From Caprimulgus europaeus (taxonomy: Eukaryota > Chordata > Aves > Caprimulgiformes > Caprimulgidae), in the NCBI GenBank assembly GCA_907165065.1, contig OU015529.1, positions 9,247,554 to 9,311,553 of the forward strand: 64,000 nt of DNA. The letters are read 5' to 3'. A model generated the notes under the pieces. It saw only the letters and a program-made list of their open reading frames with translations, did not search any database and had not been told where the DNA came from. Each line of letters starts with the position of its first letter. Position 1 is the first letter of the stretch. The position numbers and the translations under genes are program-made. Shown here piece after piece: positions 13,656-24,000 of this stretch.

Positions 13656-14350
13656 CTTCGCCGCGGGGGCCATGGGCCGAGGCGCGGCCGGCGGCGGGCA
13701 GCGATGGCAGCGCACCCCGGGCAGGGGCAGCTTGCCCTCAGGAGAAATAATCCAGCCAGGGAGATTCAAACCCCCCGCTTCCTTCTCGCTTTCCTCTCCT
13801 CTCCTCCCTCCCGACCCCAGCGCTGCCTCCTCCGGCCCCTTCGGCCCTCCGCACCCCCTCACTCCCGAGGGGAAGCCCGGCAGCCCTCAGCCATCCGCCC
13901 CTTCTCTTCGTCGTCCTCCTCAGGGCTCATCGTTCCCGTCTTCTTCCATGGAGGAGGAGAACTGCCTCTTGACCTTGTGTTTTCTCCTCGCCAGCTATGA
14001 CCCCCTCGGCGTGCACACACACGCACACCACCCTCGCTCATGTAGCCCCCCGACTCCCCCTTCTCCTTTGTAGTCCCTCTGCCCGCGGCACACACGCAGG
14101 CGGCAGCGAGGAGGAGCGCGGGGAGGCGGGGGCGGCCGCCGCCGTCCTCTCGCCAGTCAGTCAGATGGGAAGTGAGGGCGGCCGGGCCCCAGAGCCGCTA
14201 CGGCATCCCGCACCGGCGGGGGAGGCTCGGCGGAGAGGAAAGGGCCGGGGTGCTCTTGGCCCCTCTGCCTTATTCGCCCTGCAGAGAAGAGAGGAGGGCA
14301 GGAGAGGAACGTTAACAGCCCCTCCGCGTCCCCGCTGACAGCTTCCCAGC
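13656..14350 (-). other. ATRNL1: Probable ATRNL1 5' leader (5' UTR)
   Basis: Region between the chosen ATG and the candidate core element. If transcription starts near the YY1-like site, the leader is about 0.7 kb, GC-rich and likely structured. It includes in-frame and out-of-frame upstream ATGs. No splice signals convincing enough to propose a non-coding exon were seen. The 5' boundary is uncertain by hundreds of bases. Confidence 0.45.
13859..14041 (-). other. Upstream ORFs in ATRNL1 leader
   Basis: Three ATGs (at 14,041, 13,930 and 13,894) share one frame and one stop ending at 13,859. They give potential peptides of about 61, 24 and 11 residues; the shortest reads MAEGCRASPRE. All end about 200 bases before the main ATG, so reinitiation would be possible. 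Contexts are moderate: the 13,894 ATG has G at +4 but C at -3. Whether any is used depends on the true transcription start. Confidence 0.35.
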
Positions 14351-14376
14351 AGCCATTTTTAAAGGCTAATTGTCAT
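14336..14376 (-). promoter_or_regulatory. ATRNL1: Candidate ATRNL1 core element (YY1-like plus TALE/homeodomain words)
   Basis: A short AT-richer interlude inside the CpG island. On the minus strand it reads TGACAATTAG, then TTTAAAAATGGCTGC, then GCTGTCA. AAAAATGGCTGC resembles the YY1 motif (AAnATGGCnGC) that commonly sits just downstream of transcription starts in the sense orientation. TGACAATTA and CTGTCA resemble Meis/TGIF-type and homeodomain sites. Motifs are seen; function and the inferred start site near 14.35-14.40 kb are inference. Confidence 0.45.
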
Positions 14377-14674
14377 CTCCGCTCAAAGCTGCCTGCTCGC
14401 TCTAACGCCCCCCGCCCCTCAGTCCGTTTGGATCCGTCCCTCCGCCCGTCCCTCAGCGGCCAAGGGAGGCGGGGGCCGGCCGGCGCGGTCGGCGGCACGG
14501 AGGGGGCGGGAGATCACCCTGCCCTCCGTCCGGAGCGGGGAAGGTGCAGCCGGGGTAATCGCACACCGGCACCGCCGTTTGCCCGTGTCCCACACGCCTT
14601 TCCTGCCCCTGCGCCCAGCGACGGCAACCCGCGCGCAGCGGTTACACTGAACCTCTCCCGCCCACGCCGGAAAA

Positions 14675-14682
14675 ATAAAAGG
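14675..14682 (+). promoter_or_regulatory. TATA-like motif directed away from ATRNL1
   Basis: ATAAAAGG stands alone in an otherwise GC-rich stretch, preceded by CCCGCCCACGCCGG and followed by G-runs. In plus orientation it has the form of a TATA box with a G-rich 3' flank. A start about 30 bases further right would give a transcript divergent from ATRNL1. No supported plus-strand exon follows, so the product, if any, would be a non-coding or unstable upstream transcript. Confidence 0.3.
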
Positions 14683-15030
14683 CGGGGGGCTGGGGGGTTG
14701 ATGAAACGGCAGCGGGCCCGCCCGCCGCACAGCGCTGCACCGCCCGCACCTCACAGGCCCCACACTCCGCGGAGCGAGGGGGGGGACAGCGGGCGGGGAC
14801 GGACCGCTCCGCCCCGGTGTCCCTCAGCGAGGCGCGGGGGTGGCTCAGCCGGCGGGAGTCTTCGGCTCGGCGCTTCTCCGGCTCCGGTCAGCGGGGCGAG
14901 CGGCCAGAGGCTCTTCGGTCTGCCGGCCCGCTGCCTTCATCCCCCTCCACAGGACCGGGCCGGGCCGCTCTGGTGCTTGCCTCTGGTCCGGCAAAGTTCA
15001 GAGGCGGTTTTCTGTGCACGCGTCACGTTT

Positions 15031-18000
15031 AATACTAGAAAAGATGTTACAGCTTGTCTTGAAATCCCTGCCTCCCCCAGAGTTACACCATCTTCCCATG
15101 CTGTGTTTGAAATCACGACATTCCTTCTGCTTACAGCCTGATGAGTGCTAACAGAAGTTCCTGTCTTTGTAAAGAGAGCTATACAAAAGTAATTCTTATA
15201 ATAAAGTTGCCTTAAAGGTCCTTTTTCCTGCAAAGTGTGCCACACACAGCCTGTCTTTTCAACTTTGCTATAACCCGTTTTCATTTTGCATTTTTCTACA
15301 AGAAAAAAAAAAATATTGAGCTTTGCTGTCAAGCAATGAACAAAATTAAAGCAATCAAACCCTCTGAAACTTTCTCCCAACACTGAAATTGAGAATTTAT
15401 GACATGATGTCTCTATTCCAAGAATATAAAAGAAAGGTATTTAATTTCATCTTCCCGTACTATCTCAAAACAGACAGGTCCAAAGTGATCTGTGTTAAGA
15501 GTCTGAATCAGATCCAAATCAACCCTTAAGATTCTGCAGCTCTTCCCTTTGGAGTGTGGAGGAATCATTTGGGTTTTGGTTTAACCTGTTTTCCCAGGCA
15601 TACCATTAAACCATAACCTGAATTTCCCAAAAATCAAAGTACAGCAGTACTACAGGAAGGAGCGTAATAACATCCAGCGGTATCTATTATTTGTACTTTG
15701 TGTGAAATAAGTGTCCAACCAAGATCAGGATGTCAGAGTACAAACATCACAGACAGACAGTCTGTGCCTTAAGGAGTTTACAGTCTTGATTGAGGGAATA
15801 ACTGAAAGTGTGTAGGGAAAACAGAGGTGAAAAGTGATTTGTCCCATTTCGTTCCAGAGGATGTCAGGAGTCCTACAAGCTGCACACAGTCGAGGATTCT
15901 GTCTATTGTCCTAACAGAGCTGAAATAGATAATTTCATTGTTCTGGATCAGACACATTTCTTGGTTATTAGACATCTCTTTGTATGTGTTTTGTAACGAA
16001 TTGGTGAGTTCATGCAAAGAGAGGAAATGGAAATTGTGTTGCTGCTTTATATATTATGAAAAAAGCTGAGGCTGAAGCCTTTGTCAAACAGTCTGCTAAT
16101 TGTGCAATGTTACATGTGATTAAGGTTGCTGAACAACTGTCCTCTGTGAAATAACATTATGAGACCAGAAATGCAGTTAATAGGAGATTAGTCCAAGACA
16201 CAAAGTCAGTTCAAGACTACTCTTTAATCCAGAAACACTACAAGCAATAGTTTTGCTTGCCATAGCAGGGAGGTGCATTCCTCCTCCACTTTCCTAAATT
16301 CTTTATACCAACCAAAAAAGCTCTAAAGCCAGCACCATCTTTTTCTCAGACTGAAGGAAGATTTTGCTACAGATTTACAGAAATCAGTCAAATTTTTTAA
16401 AGCAACATTCACAACAAAGCTAATATCTCAACCATCCTTTTCCAGTTAAGAGATTTATTCAAAAGCACAATGATCAGTGAGCATTTGTCTATTAAATGCC
16501 AAATTTCTTCTCCAGTAATGAATGCAAAAAAAAAAGTAAAATAGACAAAATGAGAAATACTTAAACAGCTTTCTAGATAATTCTGTGATGATGGAGGAAA
16601 AACACAAATAGGCCATCAGAAAAGAACTAGGATTGTTATAAGAAGTGCAGAGAATAGTATGACAGTAATTTTACTGCATAAACAATCATAACTTCGAACA
16701 GCAAAGGGAAACACTGGACAGCTCTCTCCTGGCTAAAAAGTAACACGCTATGAAAATGAAGGAATGCAAACCTTTTGGCTGCTGTATGTCACATCAATGC
16801 AATAGGCATTTCATAACCCTAGGAGATGAATGATGTGCAAATGCCAATATTGGTTCTCTTCTGTGCGGATTTGATGGGATTTTTTGAATGTCAGATGAAA
16901 TTAACAGATCTGGCTGAGAGAAGTCAGATCTGTCAATCCTTTCCTCATTACATGCGTATCTGTAAGTTCCACTTTTCTTGGAAGTGTAACATTTTACACC
17001 TTTCATCCTCCTGGTTCTTGACACAGAAATCATTTACACTTTTAAAGGACTAATGTACTAAAATATCTTGGGTAGAATTTACAACTTAAAAGCATTTGAA
17101 TAACTTATCAAAAGTTTTAAGTTACTGAATAAAAACAGATAATGAGATTACAGACTGGGGTAGTGATGTAGAAGGTTATGTGAACAGAACATTGCAAGAA
17201 TATATCCATCATAGTAGGAAATAAAAAGAAAAAATAAAAAGAAGAGGTGTAAAGTAGAGAGGCTTCTCTCTGTTACTATCAAAAACTAAGCACTAGTACA
17301 CAAGGACAAAAATACTGATAACGTTTGTCTTCATTCAGCAAAACAGCTTAAAGCATATTTAAAGAGCTATATGGTTGTGGTTGTGAGTCAGAGTGGAGTG
17401 AATAAAGGGAAACAGTCCCCAAACACAGACTTCTTCGGTTGTTCAGAATTTCTGCAAGACCCTGAGGACAAGAAAATAGCAGAATCCATCCTCTCCTCCA
17501 GACCACCCCCTTTACGCACACATGCAGACCCCTCCCTGCTCTGCTGGCCCTCTCCTATAGCCTTGATATCAATCAACCCTTGCTGCATCTTTCCTTAAGG
17601 ATACTTAGTTTATCTAGGGTATCAAGTATAGACTTTATTATTTATTTATTTATTTATTTATAGTGATGTTGAGAAGAACAATATAACTGGCTGGACAGAA
17701 GAGGGGGAAAATGAAGATTACCTTTGTGGTTGACCTCTTTGCAAGGATATTAAGAGAAACAAATGTTTTCTATGCCCTTTCCCTTCTCCTTGGGACAGCC
17801 ATTATCAGACTCATTAAGTAAAAGGAGATAAGCTCTGCACTGCTTCTGGGCAGGGACATATAGATCTAAGTTGGCCTTATGACATATTGGTAAAACTAGC
17901 ATGCGGGTTGCTGTAGTGGAGGTAACAGCTGTAGGGTGATTTGACACAGTTTCAAGAGCTGTGCCAGCTTTACACATCAGAGCAGGGTGCAGGCTTTATG

Positions 18001-20453
18001 GTGTCCAGTGCACAGGCAAATTACTGAACCTTACAAATATTACTGGAGGTTAGGCTTTCCCTTTTCTTTCCAAATGCACACAACACTTTGGATGGAGGAC
18101 AACATAAGGCTTTTTTTCCTAAATCCCATGCTAATTTTTCACTGAGTGGCACTGAGTCACCTGAGCCATTCTACATAACCCTTTCTGATATTATAAAAAC
18201 CATCAGTCTCTTCCATGAGGTAAAACAAATTTATCCCTACTTAGCTAACAGAATAATCCATGCTACAATTTTCTATTCATATTTATCTTATCTGGTAAGT
18301 CAACTCTTGGGAGATATCAATTTAGTAAGATTAAAAATATAAGCCTTCCCTTGCCTACTCCTTTTTTTGAAATTTAAAAAGAAATAAAATTCACAGAAAA
18401 TTCCCTGGCACCCTTCTATAAATGAAACCTGAATAGAAAATTTTACCTTTCTTAACATCCATACATGTATTTTGCTACAGCAGTAAGTCATGTTTGCTAC
18501 CATCATCTCCAATAAGTACTGGCAAGCAAACAGCTGTACAATAAAGACTGTAAATGCTGTAGGAATCTAGCCAAACTCAGAAAGAACGAGACAAAAAAAG
18601 AAGGGGGAAACTAGTGTTTATGTTATTTTATCAAAAGCCAATATCTAAAGAAAAAATTATAGGGTCAGTTCCATATTTTTTATGCATGTGTATAAGCCAA
18701 GGTGTAAAATCTACTCTCCAAAGAAAGAGTCAGAATTTTACTGAAATGATTCTTTCTTTGCAGATTTTTTTTTCATCAGGAAAAGGGTAATTATGTCTTA
18801 TTTTTAAATTGTGGACTTTGAGTCAAGAATAACATGGTACATTACAGTTTGGTTTCAGGTCCATTTAAAGATGAAAGTGACTTCAGAAAAAAAGAGACCA
18901 GACAAAACCACGTTCTATCAGCACTGACAATGACAACTGTCATTGTTTGAAACACCTGTCTGCTTTCAAATAAAAGTTTACTGAACCAAAAAATAAAATC
19001 ATATTCTGGTTTTTATATACTTTCTGTACACATGCTAAAAATTAAATAGCTAAGCTATACCCGATAGCCTTTGCATCTGTGACTGAATGAATCTGCTGAT
19101 ACTGATCTTGACTATTAGTATGATCCTTTGATTTTATTTTTTTTTTAAATAAAAAGTTTTTAGATGTCTTTCTACTGAATAGATGTGTAATTTTATGCCA
19201 CGCTGAAACTTCGGTGCAACCTGCAATATATTACAAATTGTCTGGAAAACACTGACATTATCCACTGCAAATGTCCCTTCTGATGAGTATTCTACATCCG
19301 TTCTGCTGCATTTCATTTTCACTGTTATTCCTTCTGGAGTTTCTCACAATCCTGCTTAATCTTGACTAAGCTAGGGCATTTTTTCCTTGTCAGCAAAGCT
19401 CCATGTCACAATTCAACCTTTCTTATACATCATTAGTAGGTATACTGAATTCATCCAATACCCTTAATGATCCCAAAGGGACAGAGCTATTAGACTTTTT
19501 CTAGCTGAGAAAGCATTTACTTTGAGTTATTTTCTCTCATTCTTTTCTAAATCAGGAAATGATCTTTGGGATTCATACCACTGCTGCCTTTATTTCTGTA
19601 TTTGTTCTTTTTTATTCAGAAGTTTCAGCAGAATGCTGAAAAATTTATTTGATGGTAATGAAATTCCATTGACCTTACTAGGATTTACACTCCTTCAGAA
19701 TTTAGCAGAGGTTTCCACATTTTTCTGGATAAGACTAGTTTGCTGAATGATGTCAAAAAAAAGCCTTACTAAAAGATATTTTAAATCAAAATAAACTGTA
19801 TGCTCCAATTTTCTATTATTCACTATTTTTTTCTTTGCAAGACTTAGGAAGACTGCATTTGTTATTAGTGGCTTACTGTTTTTTCTTGATCATGTTATAA
19901 TTTACCCAAGAGCTTTCTAAGTCCTACACCAATTTATTCAAAGGCTACTAAAGCATGACTTCTCTGTCTATATTTTCAGGCTGACAAATTTTATCTCTTA
20001 AAAAAAAAAAAATGTTGGGTACCTGTTAAATTAACAGTACAATCAGTATTTTGATTAATACAATTTCCATCTTTATATCATGGTTCAGCTCCTTTGGGGT
20101 GATATTGCCTTGTCTTAGTGACTCTATTTCAGTGCAATCTCAAGTTGAGTTCTAACTCTTCTTTTAAAAAACTCTTCATACTTGCTACTGTAGTAATCTC
20201 TCTAATTTCTCAATATTTTGTTTGAACAGTGTAACGAAATGATTTACTTTTCCTAAAATCTCATTTTTCTTTACAGTTACTGCTTTCAGAGCCCAGTGAA
20301 TTTTCCTGTTCATTCCCTTCTGGCATTTAAAACAAAAAAATTACTCCTTTCTTTTCTCAGTTAATACTTGAGTAGTTGTACCATTTAACCTTGGAAAGTG
20401 ATACTCACAAAAAACAGAAAAACAAGTACATCAAGTAGGCTGCAACAAGGATA
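15031..20453. other. Upstream flank, no gene seen
   Basis: AT-rich DNA just upstream of the CpG island. It holds a (TTTA)n microsatellite near 17.63 kb and an imperfect inverted repeat (ACAGATCT...AGATCTGT) at 16,904-16,933. Short open frames on both strands at 16.8-17.05 kb overlap each other and show no domain, so I take them as chance. Confidence 0.7.
17634..17662. repeat. (TTTA)n microsatellite
   Basis: About seven uninterrupted ATTT/TTTA units in an AT-rich context. Likely length-polymorphic. Confidence 0.9.
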
Positions 20454-20491
20454 ATGAAACAATAATTGTACTATGAAACAATAATTGTACT
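20454..20491. repeat. Exact 19-bp tandem duplication
   Basis: ATGAAACAATAATTGTACT occurs twice back to back with no mismatch, at 20,454-20,472 and 20,473-20,491. The perfect identity suggests a recent slippage or repair event. Confidence 0.95.
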
Positions 20492-20980
20492 AGGCATAAT
20501 GGAATAATGGCATAAAATTATGCTCTTTGTTGCCCTTTGATTTGAATAAAATTGGCAAAAATGAGAGGCTATGCATGCACTGATCCCTGTCTTGTCTGCT
20601 ATAAAGATGTCAAAAAAGAATTGAGTAGATTAAATTTTGCCTCAGTATTAGTGTTGAAACATACATTATATGCCAGGAATCTAGCTGACATATTGTATTA
20701 ATTCAATGAAATTATTTTCAGTAATTTGAAGAAATCATTCTCACATATAAATAAAATATTTTGACAAACACTCAAGCAGTTATTTAATTAAAGACATTAA
20801 TTTCCATATCTGCAGATTGAAATAATGGTAGAAGTAATCATTATTAAGAATTACCTGATTTGCCTGAAGTAGAAGGTTTTACACATACCTAGACATATGG
20901 ATATTGCCTCAAAAGAGCAAAAGATCTTCACATGTGGCATCTCCTGTTTGTGTACTTGGGCACTGGTGTTACTGCAGGTA

Positions 20981-21088
20981 TGAAACGTTCAAGGTCAGGT
21001 TGGACGGGGCTCTGAGCAACAGAGTCTAGTTGGACTAGATGACCTTTAAAGATGCCTTCCAACCCAAACCATTCTATGATACTATGAT
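20981..21088 (+). mobile_element. CR1 LINE 3' fragment
   Basis: Starts within TTCAAGGTCAGGTTGGACGG and continues through GGGCTCTGAGCAAC and CCTTCCAACCCAAACC to ATTCTATGATACTATGA. This is the last 110 bases or so of an avian CR1 of the same type as the copy at 33.4 kb, strongly 5'-truncated, with the expected short terminal repeats. Confidence 0.9.
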
Positions 21089-24000
21089 GTGAGTGAGGCT
21101 GAGGAAGCTACTAGTAGAGATGCTGACCTTATCCATGCCTTCAGCTGGACATACAGGCCCAGACCGTGGCAAGGGGAGTGAGGCTTAGAACTAGTTTTAA
21201 AAGGTGCCAGTGAAAAAAATTCTGCAGGTTTTACCTCCCTCACTTTTCAGGTTATAGATTCAGAACATGTTTGGTCAAAGCCAAGATGGGGAGGAGAGAG
21301 GAGAGAAAGGAGAAAACTGCAAGAAGAAAGGAAGAATGCAAAGTAAGCCATCAAACATCTGAAGCATAGATCCACAAACACTGCAGTCTGAGATATAAGT
21401 GATCGACCTTATGGTCTTAATACCCTAGCGTGACCTAACTGGCACTGCAGAGGTGTGGCTGGGTAACAGCAATACTGGAATGCAGCTGCTGAAGGGCATA
21501 GCATATTCTAGAAGAACAGACGTAGGAAAAGTCAGGTGTTGTGGCTTATTTACTTCTCCTAAAGTCTAAAGGAAAAAGTGACAGGAAGGTTTGTTGAATA
21601 CCAACTGAAATATGGGAGAGAAAAAGAGTAAAGTGCACAGAGTGCATGTAATAACCAAAGATTTTCTGATCAGGAGGCTTTTGCAATATAGAAACTCTTC
21701 AAGGTATCCAAGAGGCAGAAACTGGAAAGACTTACATGCTAGGACCTAGTGGTTAGATGGGAATACAGGTATATGAGGCTGAAAAAGCAGTAAGGCAGGA
21801 CATAGATTGTCTGTTCAATACTTCAGATGTGCTAGGGACTGCTTTTTTCTTTATGAAGTGGAGGAATTAAACAGAAAGTAGCTATTTTAGATTTAATTCA
21901 AATTCTTCAGGAGGAAGTCATTGAGAATCTTAAAGTGGAAGTTAATTCAAGTGAAAAAGATCATAAAAATGATAAGTCTTCCATTCTTCTTTTAAATTGC
22001 AAATAACAAAATAAGGGTAATGGATTTCAAATAGCTCAGGGAAATGCAAGTATCTGAGAAGTGATAAGGAAAAAAAGGAATGCAAGAGATAAAGGCACAA
22101 CAGCAAATTATCCTAACATGGAGAAAAGATTAGAAGTACATCAAGTATTAACGTGATTGCATCAAGAACTCTTTAACGATCTGAAAATCTAAGAGAAAAT
22201 CATAACATATAGAGAAAAGGACACATATATAATGAGAAGTGTAAAGAAATAGCACAAGCAAGCCAGAATAAAATAAAAAATGCTGAAGCACAGAATGAGT
22301 CACAAGTGGCATGATAATATTCATATTCAGTTCAAATGGGACAAATCTGTGCTTTAAATAGTAATAGCTCCTATACTGCTTTGTATCAGAAGACTGCTGT
22401 TTTTCACAGGGATTATATCACATTACAATGGCTTGTCAGTCATTTTTGACCCATTTTCCTCTCCAAAATCTTCACCTCATACTGATGCTGTAATTCTTTA
22501 AGTTCTCTATAAGCAACTTCACAAGCTTGAAGCAAAGGCAGATGGTGGTGCACTCATTTTCCCAGGTGCCTTTCCCAGCCATGTTGACTTAAACTGTCCA
22601 CAGTCATTGCAAGGTGAGGCATGCATCTGGCCCACTGAAATTAATTCCATGTATCACAGTTTACTTCTGTCAGAGTTGCACATGGCCATACTAAATATTA
22701 AAATGATGTTCAAAACAAGACTATGAAATATGATTTTCAACTACATCTCATGGGGCATATCTGTGGCTTCATCATTGCCAAGAAAAGTTATTAGCTGTGC
22801 ATCAGTGTCAAGATTGAGAACCTATAATCAAAGGTAACACTCTGGATGGATTATACCACTAACTACAAATAATTTTGTTATGCCGTGGAGACAAATAGCT
22901 TCAGGCTATAAGAAAGTCTGAGGATAAGAAGGTTTAATAAAATCTCATTGAAAATAATCAGAAGCACTTTTTTTACACAGCAGTATAATTAAGCTTAGTG
23001 TATTTAGTGCTTCTGCATTTTCTCCCATTCCCTCATTTTTCCAAACTATGAGAAGATTGCTTTGTCATTTATCAAAAACAAAGTGAGAGAAATTGTATTT
23101 TGGTCTGAGCCCCTTCCCATCTGTTTAAATAATTCAAATATATGAATACACTGCCAAAAATAATTCGTAATAAACTTTGTCTAGATAATTTACTACCATA
23201 ATGTAAGAGAAGTTATAAAGTTTTTAATTTAATTTTTCTTTCTGACCTTATCAGTTTGCTTTCTTTGTTGTTTATGTCAACCTGAATATTCTTTTTCCAT
23301 GATTTCAAAATTTGGCCTTTTATTTATCTTCCATGTTGACCCTAGAAAAATACAGAGGTTTTTGTATTAATCTGAGAGCACTTGGAAGTAATTCTAGACT
23401 AAAGGAAATTGTACAAAATACTGCACACTTTTACATGAGAATTTTAGAGTGGACCCTCTGACAGCAAAATGTAGCATAGTAAAGTAGAGCTTATAGAACT
23501 GTCTTGATAATAATTAGAGATCAAAATACTATGTTTTGATATTTGAAAGATGAGTTTCTCTTTGGTTCATGAAGTTTTGTTTAAAAGGCCAATCAACCTT
23601 TATTTTTAGATTGCATTTAAAAATAAATATTCTTTAGCATGTTTCACCTGTTCACCTATTGCTCTCTCATTTTGCGATATCTCAATTACTTTAAAAACAA
23701 ACAAAAAAAGGGCACATAGAAAATAACCTGTATTAATTTCTTTAATTAATTTTTCTATTGTTAGCCTTCACGGTTCTATCAAAGCAGTACAGTACAGAGA
23801 TCTTATGTAAAGAATAGGGTTAGTGTTCATGCCTTACAAAAGGACATTGCATTGTTCCCTACATCATCCATCAACCTGTGTTAGTCTGACATGGTCATGC
23901 CAGAACATGCATGTGCACACACATGAACATGCATGTGCACACACACGCCCATAGTAGTATACTTTAAATCTTGTACATTGTTCCAGGGTTTGGGCTATTT

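Larger units (their letters stand above)
13560..15030. promoter_or_regulatory. ATRNL1: CpG island / ATRNL1 promoter region
   Basis: Sequence changes abruptly from AT-rich to very GC- and CpG-rich at about 13.56 kb and back at about 15.03 kb, covering the 5' half of exon 1, the leader and the upstream region. It contains many GC-box (Sp/KLF) words in both orientations, for example near 14,410, 14,505 and 14,790. I see no CCAAT box and no strong TATA box in the ATRNL1 direction in its core, as usual for a CpG-island promoter with dispersed starts. The island extends about 700 bases beyond the likely ATRNL1 start region, so it may also drive divergent transcription. Extents are by eye. Confidence 0.85.

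Noticed and set aside
13372-13862. ATRNL1 start extended to the far 5' end of the open frame
   Set aside because: The first codon of that open frame (13,860-13,862) is GTG, not ATG, and the extension is low-complexity. The family N-terminus fits the ATG at 13,655.
13308-14338. Long plus-strand open frames across the CpG island (up to 230 codons)
   Set aside because: They lie antisense to ATRNL1 exon 1 and its leader. The peptides are Arg/Pro/Ser/Gly-rich, as GC-rich DNA produces by chance, and no domain is visible.
14428-15141. 237-codon plus-strand open frame in the distal CpG island
   Set aside because: Composition-driven low-complexity protein without recognisable domains. The GC-rich background makes stops rare; possible divergent transcription is noted separately.
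16794-17053. Overlapping open frames on both strands at 16.8-17.05 kb
   Set aside because: Mutual shadows in AT-rich DNA, with no domain, splice sites or protein similarity.
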